Shown one piece after another: positions 17,091 to 26,160 of a stretch of DNA of 64,000 bases (position 1 is its first letter; every line of letters starts with the position of its first letter). Under the pieces are notes generated by a model. The model had not been told where the DNA came from, made no database searches, and was given only the letters and a program-made list of their open reading frames with translations. The position numbers were made by a program, and so were the translations under genes. Origin of the DNA: Brevundimonas sp. Leaf363 (GTDB taxonomy: Bacteria > Pseudomonadota > Alphaproteobacteria > Caulobacterales > Caulobacteraceae); the NCBI RefSeq assembly GCF_001424025.1, contig NZ_LMPZ01000001.1, positions 559,074-623,073 of the forward strand, given 5' to 3'.

Positions 17091-18487
17091 AGGCGCAGTC
17101 TCCACTCGGCGACGCGCGCGCGGACCTGCTCCGGCGCGGTTCCCCCAAAACTCTGGCGGCTGGCGCACGAAGCCTCGGGCGACAGCACCTTGTAAACACC
17201 GTCCGTGACGCCGGGCTCCAGCGCCTGAAGATCGGCCAGCGGCAGTTGCGCCAATCCCACGCCCAGCGTCTCGGCGCGCTTCACCGCCGCGCCCGTCACA
17301 TGGTGCGCCCGGCGGAACGGCAGACCCAGTTCGCGCACCAGCCAGTCGGCCAGATCGGTGGCGGTGGAAAAGCCCGCGCCGGCCGCCTCGGCCATGCGCC
17401 CCGTGTTCGGCTGGATCGCGCGGACCATCGCCGTCATGGCCCCGACCGCCAGATCAAGCGCGTCGAACGCCTCGAACACCGGCGGCTTGTCCTCCTGCAT
17501 GTCCTTGGAATAGGCCAGCGGCAGGCCCTTCATCACCGTCGACAGGGCGACGAAGGCCCCGATGATCCGCCCCGTCTTGGCCCGCACCAGCTCTGCGGCG
17601 TCGGGATTGCGCTTCTGCGGCATGATGGAGCTGCCGGTCGTCAGGTCGTCCGGCAGGCTGGCGAAGCCGAACATCGGCGTCATCCAGACCACGATCTCCT
17701 CGGCCAGCCGCGACAGGTGCCCCGCCGTGATCGAGGCGGCGGCCAGGCTCTCCAGCGCGAAGTCGCGGTCCGAAACGGCGTCCAGGCTGTTGCCCATCGG
17801 CCGGTCGAAGCCCAGGTCCCGCGCCGTCGCATGGCGGTCGATGGGGAAGGGCGATCCGGCCAGGGCGGCGGCGCCCAGCGGGTTCTCGTTCATCCGCTTG
17901 CGGGCGTCGGCGAACCGCCCGGCGTCGCGCCCGAACATCTCGACATAGGCCATGAAGTGGTGGCCCAAAGTCACCGGCTGGGCGGTCTGCAGATGGGTGA
18001 AGCCGGGCATCAGGTCGCCCGCGTGCTGCTCGGCCCGGTCCAGCAGGGCCACTTGCAGCGCCTTCAGCCGCTCGCCCGTCTGGTCACAGGCGCCCCGCAC
18101 CCACAGGCGGAAGTCGGTCGCCACCTGGTCGTTGCGGCTGCGGGCGGTGTGCAGACGCCCGGACGGCTCGCCGATCAGCTCGGACAGGCGCGCCTCCACG
18201 TTCATGTGGATGTCTTCGTATTGGTCGCGGAACGGGAAACTGCCGTCCGTGATCTCACCCTCGATCGTGTCGAGGCCCTTCAGGATGGCGTCGGCGTCGG
18301 CCTGGCCGATGATCCCTTGCGCCGCCAGCATCCGGCAATGCGCCCGCGACCCGGCCAGATCCTGGGCCCACAGACGCCTGTCCACGCCGATGGAGACGTT
18401 GATCGCCTGCATGATCTCGGCCGGCTGGGTCGAAAAGCGTCCGCCCCACATGGCTTGACCTTGGCCGTCCCCCGAAGGCTTAGTCAC
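17087..18487 (-). CDS. argH: Argininosuccinate lyase
   Basis: A lyase of the fumarase/aspartase superfamily for the last step of arginine synthesis. It has MWGGRFS at the start, [22 protein letters not shown], the signature [20 protein letters not shown], and a C-terminal [13 protein letters not shown]. Three starts are possible: ATG 18514, GTG 18487 and ATG 18451. GTG 18487 gives [18 protein letters not shown], which fits relatives and leaves 25 bases to tlpA. ATG 18514 would share bases with the tlpA start. The 3' end overlaps lptM by 4 bases. Confidence 0.92.
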   Translation of the reverse strand: MTKPSGDGQGQAMWGGRFSTQPAEIMQAINVSIGVDRRLWAQDLAGSRAHCRMLAAQGIIGQADADAILKGLDTIEGEITDGSFPFRDQYEDIHMNVEARLSELIGEPSGRLHTARSRNDQVATDFRLWVRGACDQTGERLKALQVALLDRAEQHAGDLMPGFTHLQTAQPVTLGHHFMAYVEMFGRDAGRFADARKRMNENPLGAAALAGSPFPIDRHATARDLGFDRPMGNSLDAVSDRDFALESLAAASITAGHLSRLAEEIVVWMTPMFGFASLPDDLTTGSSIMPQKRNPDAAELVRAKTGRIIGAFVALSTVMKGLPLAYSKDMQEDKPPVFEAFDALDLAVGAMTAMVRAIQPNTGRMAEAAGAGFSTATDLADWLVRELGLPFRRAHHVTGAAVKRAETLGVGLAQLPLADLQALEPGVTDGVYKVLSPEASCASRQSFGGTAPEQVRARVAEWRLRL

Positions 18488-18512
18488 ATCATCAGGGGCG
18501 GGACGTTCGGAC

Positions 18513-19142
18513 ATGAGCGGCTCAAGGACAGCAGTATTGGTGATCGCGGCGGCCTTGGCCGTGGGCGCGATCGGGGGCGGGGCTTGGCTATACGCTAACC
18601 GCGACGCTGTATTCAAAGGCCCAGAAGCGGCCGCGCCCGCCAAAAGCGAGTTGGCGCGGTTCGCGCAGGGCTCCCTGACCCGTCTGGAGACCCCGGCCGA
18701 GACGCCGCTGGCGCCCGACTACGGCTTCAAGGATCGCGACGACCGGCCGACCAGCTTCGCCGCCTTCCGCGGCAAGCTGGTGGTGGTCAATCTGTGGGCC
18801 ATGTGGTGCGCGCCGTGCCGCACCGAGATGCCGACGCTGGCGCGCCTGGCCACCGCCTATGCGGATCGGCCCGACTTCGTGGTGCTGCCGATCAACGTCG
18901 ACGCCACACCGGACGGCCTGGCCGACGCCAAGAGCTTCATCGACGTGCACGAACCCCTGCCGCTCTACAGCGACATGACGTTCAAGCTGCCGTTCCTGTT
19001 TCCGGGTTCGGCCGGGGCCATGCCGAAGACGGTGATCCTGGACAAACAGGGCCGCATCCGCGCCAGTTTCACCGGCGAGGCGGACTGGTCCAGCCCCGAG
19101 GCGCGCGCCCTGATGGACGCGCTGCTGGCGGAAGCGGCTTAA
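18513..19142 (+). CDS. tlpA: TlpA-like thioredoxin, membrane anchored
   Basis: A 209-residue protein with one N-terminal membrane anchor (about residues 6-27) and a periplasmic thioredoxin fold. The redox site is [13 protein letters not shown] (CAPC), with the cis-proline region in MPKTVILD. TlpA/ResA/CcmG-type proteins reduce disulfides, for example during cytochrome c or oxidase maturation. No cytochrome biogenesis gene is next to it. It is divergent from argH, and its ATG lies only 25 bases from the preferred argH start. Confidence 0.88.
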   Translation: MSGSRTAVLVIAAALAVGAIGGGAWLYANRDAVFKGPEAAAPAKSELARFAQGSLTRLETPAETPLAPDYGFKDRDDRPTSFAAFRGKLVVVNLWAMWCAPCRTEMPTLARLATAYADRPDFVVLPINVDATPDGLADAKSFIDVHEPLPLYSDMTFKLPFLFPGSAGAMPKTVILDKQGRIRASFTGEADWSSPEARALMDALLAEAA

Positions 19143-19153
19143 ACCACACCATC

Positions 19154-19290
19154 TTTCGTCATCCCCCGACTTGATCGGGGGACCAAGCGGCGCCGAAGGC
19201 GATCGTTGCGAGGGTCGCACCCTCTACAGGTTCGCGCTCGCGCGCGCCGCCTTGTCCCCCGGTCCGCTGCGCGGCCGGAGGATGACGAAA
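19154..19290. repeat. Long inverted repeat, family C
   Basis: TTTCGTCATCC (19154-19164) pairs perfectly with GGATGACGAAA (19280-19290); inner parts CCCCCGACTTGATCGGGGG and CCCCCGGTCCGC, then GGCCGGAGG, form further stems. It lies between tlpA and the small lipoprotein gene. A relative is at 22852-22986. Confidence 0.75.
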
Positions 19291-19300
19291 GCAAGAAAGG

Positions 19301-19609
19301 CTAGTTCGCCGGCGCCGGCACGCGCTGGTCGGTCGATGGATCGATCGCGCCCGGGCGGCCTTCGGCGGCGGCTTCGGCCTGATTGGCTTCCAGCTTGTCG
19401 GCAACGGCGCCGGCGCCGCTCTCGACGGCCTGGGCGGCCTTCATCGCGCCGCTCTCGAGGACTTCACCCGCCTGTTGCGCGGCGTTTTCGGCGTGTTCGC
19501 CGGCCTCGGCGGTTTCGGACTTGGCGTCCTGCTGCTCGGCGGCCGTGCAGGCGCCCAGCGCCAGCAGGAGGGTGGCGCCAACGGCGACGGCGGCGGTGCG
19601 GATTCTCAT
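19301..19609 (-). CDS. Small Ala/Glu-rich lipoprotein of unknown function
   Basis: A 102-residue protein with a lipoprotein signal (MRIRTAAVAVG, hydrophobic core, LALGAC as lipobox). The mature part is an alanine-, glutamate- and glutamine-rich amphipathic helix region (residues 25-82) with repeated A-x-x-A spacing, then a short proline-containing tail. It resembles small entericidin- or LEA-like envelope proteins in composition only. GGAG lies before the ATG at 19609. It is transcribed after the antiporter but separated from it by a strong hairpin. Confidence 0.7.
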   Translation of the reverse strand: MRIRTAAVAVGATLLLALGACTAAEQQDAKSETAEAGEHAENAAQQAGEVLESGAMKAAQAVESGAGAVADKLEANQAEAAAEGRPGAIDPSTDQRVPAPAN

Positions 19610-19629
19610 GGCGCTTCTCCAGGCTGAAT

Positions 19630-19667
19630 GAACCGTCGCCGTAACGCAGAGGCGACGGCGACGGTTC
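19630..19667. terminator. Strong 13-bp hairpin between antiporter and lipoprotein genes
   Basis: GAACCGTCGCCGT (19630-19642) pairs perfectly with ACGGCGACGGTTC (19655-19667) across a 12-base loop. There is no T-run, so it may be a Rho-type or attenuating structure, or an mRNA end stabiliser. Confidence 0.45.
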
Positions 19668-19686
19668 ACAGCCTGCGACGAACCGT

Positions 19687-20898
19687 TCAGCCCGCTTTCT
19701 GGATCAGTCCCGCCAGCTTCTTCAGCTTGGGCGTGACCATCGGGATCGACAGCATGGTCGATCCGACCGCCATCAGCAGCAGGGCGGTGAAGGTCTCGTT
19801 GGTGATGATCTCCTTGTCCAACAGGATATTGGCGAAGATGATCATGATCAGGGCCTTGGTCTGCAGCAGCCAGCCGATGATCGAGGCCTCGCCCTTGTCC
19901 CACTTCAGGATACGGCCGGCGATGCGCACGCCGACCAGCTTGCCGACGACCGACACCACCAGCAGCACCGCCGCCGCCGCGAACACCGCCATGCCGCCGA
20001 CGTCCCACTGGGTCCGCAAGCCCGTGGACAGGAAGAAGACCGGCATGACGGCCAGCAGGATGTGGTTTCGGAACAGGTCCATCCGCTCTTCATTGAACCA
20101 CTCCTTGTCGATGACCGCGCCGGCCAGGAAGGCGCCGACCATGAAGTGCATGCCGGACCAGTCGCCGGCGAACCCGCACAGCGCCAGCCAGATCAGGGCG
20201 ACGTACCAGCGGTCCTTTTCCTCGATCCGCTTCATGATCGCCCGCACCACGACGGCGGCGACGGCGAAACCGATCAGGAAGGCGGCCTGACGGCCGACCC
20301 GTTCCCAGTCCATGATGATCAGGGCCAGCACGCCCCAGATGGCGATATCGTCCAGGCTGGCGTAGCGCAGGATGCGTTGGCCCAGCGGCTGGCGCAGGAT
20401 CTCCAGCTTCTCCAGGAACAGCACCAGGATCGGCAAGGCGGTGACCGCGCAGGCCATGCCTATGCCCAGCACCACCTGCCAGTCCTGACCCTTGGCCCCC
20501 ACCCAGCCGGGGAACTGCAGCATTCCGATGGCGGCGACAGCCCCGAACACCAGCGGCGTCGCCAGGGCGAACCCGGCCGTCACGCTCGTTTCGGTTTTCT
20601 TGGCCCAGGCCTGCTTCAGGTCCAATTCGATGCCGGCGATGAAGACGAAGATCATCACCGCCCACCAAGCGATGCCGTTCAGCGCCGTGATCACCTGAGG
20701 ATTGAAGACGAAGTCGTAATAGGCCGGGAAGGCCGCCCCCAGCACGCCGGGCCCCAGCAGGATCCCGCCGATGATCTGCACCACCACCAGCGGCGCGTAA
20801 TAGTCGGTCTTGAAGCCGCGCCAGACCAGATACGGCACGGTGAAGATGATCAGCATCGCGATCAGAAAGATCTCGGTCGTGTTCATCGCATGATGCAT
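19687..20898 (-). CDS. CPA2-type cation/proton antiporter (Kef/NapA-like)
   Basis: A 403-residue inner-membrane protein with about 12 predicted helices and no C-terminal TrkA domain. Family landmarks are GILLGPGVLG, the FIAGIELDL helix, LDDIAIWGVLALI (acidic residues of the ion site) and GAFLAGAVI. It probably exchanges Na+ or K+ for protons. ATG 20898 is chosen because GGGGG lies upstream; ATG 20886 is also possible but lacks a site. The upstream gap of about 340 bases could hold a leader. Confidence 0.85.
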   Translation of the reverse strand: MHHAMNTTEIFLIAMLIIFTVPYLVWRGFKTDYYAPLVVVQIIGGILLGPGVLGAAFPAYYDFVFNPQVITALNGIAWWAVMIFVFIAGIELDLKQAWAKKTETSVTAGFALATPLVFGAVAAIGMLQFPGWVGAKGQDWQVVLGIGMACAVTALPILVLFLEKLEILRQPLGQRILRYASLDDIAIWGVLALIIMDWERVGRQAAFLIGFAVAAVVVRAIMKRIEEKDRWYVALIWLALCGFAGDWSGMHFMVGAFLAGAVIDKEWFNEERMDLFRNHILLAVMPVFFLSTGLRTQWDVGGMAVFAAAAVLLVVSVVGKLVGVRIAGRILKWDKGEASIIGWLLQTKALIMIIFANILLDKEIITNETFTALLLMAVGSTMLSIPMVTPKLKKLAGLIQKAG

Positions 20899-21239
20899 GG
20901 ATAGCCCCCGAATGCGTTCCCCGGCCGGTGCCCCCCAGCCTCGTTCGCCGTGCAGGAGGGCGGGGCGCGGCCCTCGGCGCAAGCGGCTTCGCGGCGTTTT
21001 CCAGGGGTCGACACGCCTTTCGGCCCAGATGGCCGTCCGGCTGTTGCGGAGGCGTCACAAGGTAGAAACGTACCTACGATTCCGGCCGCAGAATCTAGCG
21101 ACGTGCCTACGGCGTTCGGCCGTCGTTCGGCCGTCAGTCGCCGTGGCCGACCGCGTCGCCGGGGCGCGTCCTGTGCTGCAAATCGAGGGGCGAAGGGCGC
21201 CGCGACCTGGCGGTCCGGCGCGAATCGCAATGCGGCGTC
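20899..21239. other. Intergenic region without recognised gene
   Basis: About 340 bases between the antiporter start and tRNA-Met. It is very GC-rich in the half next to the antiporter, with several possible stems. The half near the tRNA repeats CGGCCGT and ACGTACCTACG/ACGTGCCTACGGCG motifs. No riboswitch consensus and no credible coding region is seen. Confidence 0.5.
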
Positions 21240-21316
21240 TGGTGGCTGGAGGCGGGATCGAACCGCCGACCTGTGGGTTATGAATCCACCGCTCTAACCA
21301 TCTGAGCTACCCAGCC
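21240..21316 (-). tRNA. tRNA-Met (CAT), elongator type
   Basis: On the minus strand GGCTGGG pairs with TCCAGCC (one G-T) as acceptor stem, with the D-arm GCTCAGATGGTTAGAGC, the anticodon loop ATTCATAAC (CAT), the T-arm GGCGG-TTCGATC-CCGCC, and an encoded CCA at the 3' end (21242-21240). The 5' G1-C72 pair and D-arm fit elongator Met and not initiator. A CAT tRNA modified to read Ile AUA is the alternative. Confidence 0.93.
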
Positions 21317-21505
21317 CAGACGCTCGCATCGACGCCTCCGGCCAAGGCCGGAACGCGGAAGGAGCGTGCCTATATCGCTGTCGCCCCCGGGGTTCAAGTC
21401 GCGCCTTGAACAGCATGCCCTTCGCGCGAGGGTGCGGCCGATCAGCGCCTTGCGGAACGCGGCTCGACCGGGTCCATTCCACACTGCATCGCTGCGGAGA
21501 GTTTC

Positions 21506-22738
21506 ATGCGCCCCACCCGTCCTCTTGTCGCCGTGGCCTCGGCCGCCCTCTTCGCCCTGACCGCGTCCTGCGCCAACGGCGAGCCGCAGGCCGAGGCGAT
21601 GCCGACCGGCGCCCCGCTGGAGACCCGCCCGCCGGAAGATCCGGCCCAGCAACCCGCCTTCGCCGGCCAGACCCGCGCGCCGTCGGTGACGACCAGCGTG
21701 GCGCTGCAGCACCGCGTGGTCACCGCTGCGCTGGACAACCCGTGGGGACTGGAGCCGCTGCCGGACGGCCGCTGGCTGGTCACGGAAAAGGGCGGCGCGC
21801 TGCGCATCGTCACCGCCGCCGGCGAGATCGGCGAACCCATCACCGGCCTGCCGCCCGTGGACGCGAAGGGGCAGGGCGGCCTGCTGGACGTGGCGATCAG
21901 CCCCGCCTTCGCCCAGGACCGCCTGGTCTACTGGAGCTATTCGGAGCCGCGTCAGGGCGGCAACGCCACCTCGGTCGCGCGCGGCCGGCTGTCGTCGGAC
22001 GGTCGCGCCATCGGCGACGTTCAGGTGATATTCCGCGCCTTGCCGACCTATGACGGCGACAAGCATTTCGGCTCGCGCCTGGCCTTCGACCCGGCCGGCC
22101 ACTTGTTCATCACTCTGGGCGAGCGCTCGGATGCGCCGATGCGTCCGCAGGCGCAGGACTTGGGCTCGCACATGGGCAAGACCATCCGCATCAACGCGGA
22201 CGGGTCGGTCCCCGCCGACAACCCCTTCGTCGGCCGCGCCGGCGCCCTGCCGGAGATCTGGAGCCTGGGCCACCGCAACGTCCAGGGCGTCGCCATCGAC
22301 GATCGGGGCCGCACCTGGACGGTCGAGCACGGCACGCGCGGCGGCGACGAACTGAACCTGGACCGCGCGGGCCTGAACTACGGCTGGCCCAACGTGGCCT
22401 ACGGCATCGAATACAGCGGCCAGCCCGGCGCCTGGGTGCGCCAGCGCGAGGGCACGGAACAGCCGGTCTATTACTGGGACCCGGTGATCGCGACGGGCGG
22501 TCTGGCGTATTACGGCGCCGATCTGGTGCCCGAGTGGAAGGGCGACCTGTTCGTCGCCGGCCTGCGCGGCGAACACATCGCCCGTCTTGTGCTCAAGGAC
22601 GACAAGGTGGTGGGCGAAGAGCGCCTGCTCACCGACCTGGGCTCGCGCGTGCGCCAGGTGTCGGTCGGCAATGACGGCGCCCTGTGGGCCGTCACCGACA
22701 GCGGCGAACTGGTCCGGTTGGCGCCGACCGGGCGGTAG
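21506..22738 (+). CDS. PQQ-dependent soluble sugar dehydrogenase (Asd/YliI type)
   Basis: A 410-residue exported six-bladed beta-propeller. The N-terminus (MRPTRPLVAVASAALFALTASC) is a signal peptide, possibly a weak lipobox. Family landmarks are NPWGLEPLPDGRWLVTEK, the active-site KHFGSRLAFDP (His), WSLGHRNVQG, EHGTRGGDELN, and NYGWPNV (Tyr/Trp at the PQQ site). It oxidises aldose sugars in the periplasm with PQQ. No pqq synthesis genes are in the window, so the cofactor may be made elsewhere or taken up. Confidence 0.88.
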   Translation: MRPTRPLVAVASAALFALTASCANGEPQAEAMPTGAPLETRPPEDPAQQPAFAGQTRAPSVTTSVALQHRVVTAALDNPWGLEPLPDGRWLVTEKGGALRIVTAAGEIGEPITGLPPVDAKGQGGLLDVAISPAFAQDRLVYWSYSEPRQGGNATSVARGRLSSDGRAIGDVQVIFRALPTYDGDKHFGSRLAFDPAGHLFITLGERSDAPMRPQAQDLGSHMGKTIRINADGSVPADNPFVGRAGALPEIWSLGHRNVQGVAIDDRGRTWTVEHGTRGGDELNLDRAGLNYGWPNVAYGIEYSGQPGAWVRQREGTEQPVYYWDPVIATGGLAYYGADLVPEWKGDLFVAGLRGEHIARLVLKDDKVVGEERLLTDLGSRVRQVSVGNDGALWAVTDSGELVRLAPTGR

Positions 22739-22792
22739 GCCGCGACCGGATCGGGCGCAGCGAGGCGCTAGAACGGATCGTCGGCAGGAGAC

Positions 22793-22825
22793 GTGGACGA
22801 AGTGGACGAAGTGGACGAAGTGGAC
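22793..22825 (+). repeat. Tandem nonamer repeat GTGGACGAA x3 plus partial
   Basis: Three perfect 9-base units (22793-22819) and a partial fourth (GTGGAC). It lies after the sugar dehydrogenase stop. The design (9-nt period, GTCC core on the other strand) resembles the arms of 2905-2997. Confidence 0.85.
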
Positions 22826-22851
22826 TCGAATTCTCGCAGTCCACGCATCCT

Positions 22852-22986
22852 CCGTCATCCTCGGACTTGATCCGAGGATCAGGTTGTCCGGTGCGCCATG
22901 GAGGCAGGCTGAAGCGCCGCGCCGTCAGCCATCCGACGGTCAGCACGACCCACGCCGGATCCTCGGATCACGTCCAAGGATGGCGG
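22852..22986. repeat. Long inverted repeat, family C
   Basis: CGTCATCCTCGGACTTGATC (from 22853) with GAGGATC is inverted as GGATCCTCGGATCACGTCC and AAGGATGG at the right end. With the nonamer tract it fills the 300-base gap 22739-23038. It is related to 19154-19290. Confidence 0.7.
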
Positions 22987-23038
22987 GGCATATAAGGGAA
23001 GCGGCCCGGCCGAAGGGCACGAAGTGCACTCAAAAAAC

Positions 23039-23569
23039 TCAATCCAGCGCGCAGATGTCCGGCAGGCCGCGCCAGGCCCCCGCGTGGTCCAGGCCATAGC
23101 CCACCAGGAACCGGTTCGGGGCCTCCCAGCCGACGAAGTCCGGCTCGGGTGCGCGGGGATGGGGCCAGGGCTTGCGGGCGAAGACGGCGGTCAGCACCTC
23201 GGCCGCGCCGGCCTCCCGCGCGATCCGCACCGATTCGGCCAGCGACAGGCCGGTGTCGAACACGTCGTCCAGGATCAGCACCCGCCGCCCCGTCAGGTCG
23301 CGCTGCAACGGCGCGCGGACGTCGACCTTGCCCCGGCTCTCGGTCTCGTCGCCGTAGGACGCCAGCCACAGGGCGTCGAAGCGGACGTGGCGGCCCTCCA
23401 TCGCCAGGGCCCGCGTCATGTCGGCGGCGAACCACAGCCCGCCGGTCAGCAGAACGACGGCCACCGTCTCGTCGTCGATGACGGGCGCGATCCGGCGCGC
23501 CATGTCGCGCACGGCGGCGTGGATGTCGGCCTGGGGCAGAAGGATGGTCGGCTTGGGGAGGTCAGCCAT
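23039..23569 (-). CDS. hpt: Purine-type phosphoribosyltransferase (hypoxanthine phosphoribosyltransferase-like)
   Basis: A 176-residue type I phosphoribosyltransferase. The PRPP motif is VLILDDVFDTGLSL; VAVVLLTGGLWFAADM is the N-terminal loop, and FDALWLASYGDE and FLVGYGLDHAGAWRGLPDI match the Hpt C-terminus that stacks on the purine base. It salvages hypoxanthine and guanine to IMP and GMP. The start overlaps the end of the upstream zinc-ribbon gene by 8 bases, so the two are translated together. Confidence 0.85.
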   Translation of the reverse strand: MADLPKPTILLPQADIHAAVRDMARRIAPVIDDETVAVVLLTGGLWFAADMTRALAMEGRHVRFDALWLASYGDETESRGKVDVRAPLQRDLTGRRVLILDDVFDTGLSLAESVRIAREAGAAEVLTAVFARKPWPHPRAPEPDFVGWEAPNRFLVGYGLDHAGAWRGLPDICALD

Positions 23570-24512
23570 GATGCGAGGCCGATACAGCCTCGCCGTGATG
23601 ATTGTCGAGCGGCCGGGCGTCGACGGGCGCCGGATCGGCCCCGTGCGGCCCGCCGACGTCCAGCGCGGGCCTAAGGCCGCCTTCCTCGGCGCCGGGCGGC
23701 ACGCGCATCGGGGCGGGGGCTTGGTCCGCCGCCGCATGATCCTGGGTGGGCGCCGCTGCGTCCTGGCCGTGCGCCGGCGCGGCGTGGTCAGCGGGGGCGT
23801 CGTGGGCGGCCGCCTTGCCGGCGAGGACCGGCGCGCTGACGAAGGCCACGCCCACGTCCACGCCGTGACCGCCCGGGTCGGGAATGACGGCGGCGAAGCC
23901 CTGGACCTTGCCCGGCAGCACCGGTGCGGCGTCGATCCGCACGATCTTGAAGCCGATCTCGGCCCCATGGGCGTCCAGCAGGGCGACGCGCACCGCCGGG
24001 GCCACGATCTCGTTGTCGCGTACGTTGCGAAGGGCGCCGGAGACCAGAACCTTGCCCGGGTCGTTCGGCGCCACCTTGGCGCCCACGGCCTCGAACTCCA
24101 ACCCGACCGGGTTCACCGGCGCGCCGATCATGGCGTAGGCCGCCGCCGCGCGGGGATACAGCTCCACCACATCGACGCGCATCAGCCACGCGGCCCCCAG
24201 CAGGGCGACGAAGGCGCTGGCCATGCCGGCCCAGACGGCGCCGTGGGTGGCGGCGCGGCGCACCCGCCGCTGCTGCTCGGCGCGCGCGCGGAAGGCGCGG
24301 GGCAGGACGGGCGCCGGGGTGTCCGGGGCGATCCCGGGCGCCGGTTCGGGCGTCGCCGCGACCGGCGCCGTCGTCAGCTCCAGCGGCGTGTCGTCGGCCG
24401 AGGCCTGCCAGGTCTCGCCGCACGACTGGCAGCGCACCTTTCGGCCCATCGGACCGACGGAGCCGTCCGGCAGGGAATATTGAGTGGCGCAGGCGGGGCA
24501 GGTCAGTATCAT
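23562..24512 (-). CDS. Zinc-ribbon (MJ0042) and DUF3426 membrane protein
   Basis: A 316-residue protein. The N-terminus is an MJ0042-type zinc ribbon (MILTCPACATQYSLP, then VRCQSCGETW: CxxC...CxxC). A Pro/Ala-rich linker and a single membrane helix (about residues 90-112) follow, then a DUF3426 region (about 120-220) and a His/Ala-rich tail. The function is unknown. Its position opposite ftsE, and coupled to hpt, recurs in Caulobacterales to my knowledge. The Ala/His/Pro-rich tail is low complexity. Confidence 0.8.
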   Translation of the reverse strand: MILTCPACATQYSLPDGSVGPMGRKVRCQSCGETWQASADDTPLELTTAPVAATPEPAPGIAPDTPAPVLPRAFRARAEQQRRVRRAATHGAVWAGMASAFVALLGAAWLMRVDVVELYPRAAAAYAMIGAPVNPVGLEFEAVGAKVAPNDPGKVLVSGALRNVRDNEIVAPAVRVALLDAHGAEIGFKIVRIDAAPVLPGKVQGFAAVIPDPGGHGVDVGVAFVSAPVLAGKAAAHDAPADHAAPAHGQDAAAPTQDHAAADQAPAPMRVPPGAEEGGLRPALDVGGPHGADPAPVDARPLDNHHGEAVSASHHG

Positions 24513-24583
24513 GCTGTCTGACTGCGCGGCTTCCTTTCGGAAGCCTCTCCCCGCCGCGGCGTCTCCGCCGCCCGATTACACTG

Positions 24584-25276
24584 ATGGTCGAACCCGCCCG
24601 CCGCGCCGCCGAATCCGCTCCCGTGTCCGAAGTCGCCCGCCTCTCTGGCGTGTCGTTCGGGTATGGGGGCGCGCCCGGCGTGCTTCGGGACGTTAACCTC
24701 AGTGTGCCCGCCGGCTCTTTCCACTTCCTTACCGGACCGTCGGGTGCGGGAAAGACCAGCCTGCTGCGTCTTTTGACCCTCACCGCCCGCCCGACCCAGG
24801 GCCGCATCCGCCTGTTCGGCCAGGATGTGACCGAGGCGCCCCGGCGCGACCTGCCGGCCCTGCGCCGCCGGATGGGGGTGGTGTTCCAGGACTTTCGCCT
24901 GCTGGATCACCTGACCGCCTTCGACAACGTCGCCCTGCCGCTGCGTCTGGCGGGGCGCCAGGACTACGCCGCCGACGTGCGAGAGATGCTGGCCTGGGTC
25001 GGCCTGACGAAGCGGATGGAGGCCTATCCGCCCCAGCTGTCGGGCGGCGAACAACAGCGGCTGGCGATCGCGCGCGCCGTGGTGGTCAAGCCCGAGCTGG
25101 TGCTGGCCGACGAACCGACCGCCAGCGTCGACGCCGCCATGGCCGAGCGGCTGCTGGGCCTGTTCCAGGCGCTGAACCGGCTGGGCGTCGCCGTCGTCGT
25201 CGCCACCCACGACCGGGCCCTGGCCGATCGGTCGGGCGCGGCGGTGCTGCGGATCGAGGGAGGGCGGCTGTCGTGA
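24584..25276 (+). CDS. ftsE: Cell division ATP-binding protein FtsE
   Basis: A 230-residue ABC ATPase: Walker A GPSGAGKTS, signature LSGGEQQRLAIARA, Walker B LVLADEPT, H-loop ATHDR. With FtsX it forms an inner-membrane complex that activates peptidoglycan hydrolases at the septum. GTG 24623 (MSEVARLSG) is an alternative start closer to relatives. The stop overlaps the ftsX start (GTGA), which opens a four-gene operon with each pair overlapping by 4 bases. Confidence 0.93.
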   Translation: MVEPARRAAESAPVSEVARLSGVSFGYGGAPGVLRDVNLSVPAGSFHFLTGPSGAGKTSLLRLLTLTARPTQGRIRLFGQDVTEAPRRDLPALRRRMGVVFQDFRLLDHLTAFDNVALPLRLAGRQDYAADVREMLAWVGLTKRMEAYPPQLSGGEQQRLAIARAVVVKPELVLADEPTASVDAAMAERLLGLFQALNRLGVAVVVATHDRALADRSGAAVLRIEGGRLS

Positions 25277-26160
25277 TTCTGCTGCGTCCCGATCCGACCG
25301 GCCAGCGCTGGCTGGGCGCCGTCATCGCCGGCCTGTGCTTCATCGCCTGCCTGGCCGCCGTGGGCGCCGGCGCCGCGACGCGCGCCGCCCATGGCTGGGC
25401 CGGGCGGCTGTCGGCCGAGGCGACGGTGCAGGTTCGCCCGCGTGTCGGCGAGACCGGTCCCACCGCCGCCGCCCGCGCCGCGGAGACCCTGGCCGGGGTC
25501 GACGGCGTGGCCGAGGCGGAGGCCATGAGCCGCGCACAGGCGGAGGACCTGCTGCGCCCCTGGGTCGGCCAGGCCGCGCTGGCCGATCTGTCGATCCCCA
25601 TGCTGGTCACGGTGCGCTTGGACCGCGACGCGCCCGCCAGCGCCGTGACCCTGAGCCGCGCCCTGGCCGAGGCCGGTCTGGACGCCACGGTCGACGACCA
25701 CAGCCTGTGGCGCGGCGAGGTCTCGGCCGCCGCCGGCCGTCTGACCGCGCTGGCCCTGCTGATCTGCCTGATCACGGCCGGGGCGGCCGGCGCCGTCATC
25801 GTCTATGCGGTCGGCGCCGACCTGAAGGCCCAGCGCGACGTCGTCGTGGCCCTGTCGCTGAACGGCGCGGCGGACGGCCAGATCGCTGGCCTGTTCCAGG
25901 CGCGGGCCGCCCGTCTGGCCGCCGTCGCCTCGGCGGCCGGAACGGTTCTGGCGGCCCTGGCCGTCGCCCTGACCCGGCTGGCGGGCGGATCCGAGGGGAT
26001 CAGTCCGGCCGTGCCCGTCGACTGGGCCGACCTTCTGCTGCTCTCGCCATGTCCGCTCGTCGCGGTTACCTTGGCCTTCGCGGCCGCCAGATTCGCCACC
26101 CTGCGCGGGTTGGCCTCCGGCTTGGCGGACGCCCAAGGGGCCGATAGGAGGGGGGGATGA
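25273..26160 (+). CDS. ftsX: Cell division protein FtsX
   Basis: A 295-residue permease-like membrane protein: one helix near the N-terminus (about 18-38), a periplasmic domain, then three helices in the C-terminal half, as expected for FtsX. The GTG start overlaps ftsE by 4 bases and the stop overlaps the next gene (ATGA). FtsX carries the periplasmic loop that contacts cell-wall hydrolases or their activators. Confidence 0.9.
   Translation: MILLRPDPTGQRWLGAVIAGLCFIACLAAVGAGAATRAAHGWAGRLSAEATVQVRPRVGETGPTAAARAAETLAGVDGVAEAEAMSRAQAEDLLRPWVGQAALADLSIPMLVTVRLDRDAPASAVTLSRALAEAGLDATVDDHSLWRGEVSAAAGRLTALALLICLITAGAAGAVIVYAVGADLKAQRDVVVALSLNGAADGQIAGLFQARAARLAAVASAAGTVLAALAVALTRLAGGSEGISPAVPVDWADLLLLSPCPLVAVTLAFAAARFATLRGLASGLADAQGADRRGG

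Noticed and set aside
22793-22825. Possible CRISPR repeat
   Set aside because: The units are 9 bases with no spacers and no cas genes are nearby; it is a simple tandem repeat.
24509-25210. Minus-strand open frame opposite ftsE
   Set aside because: FtsE has all ABC motifs on the plus strand; the other frame is a compositional shadow.
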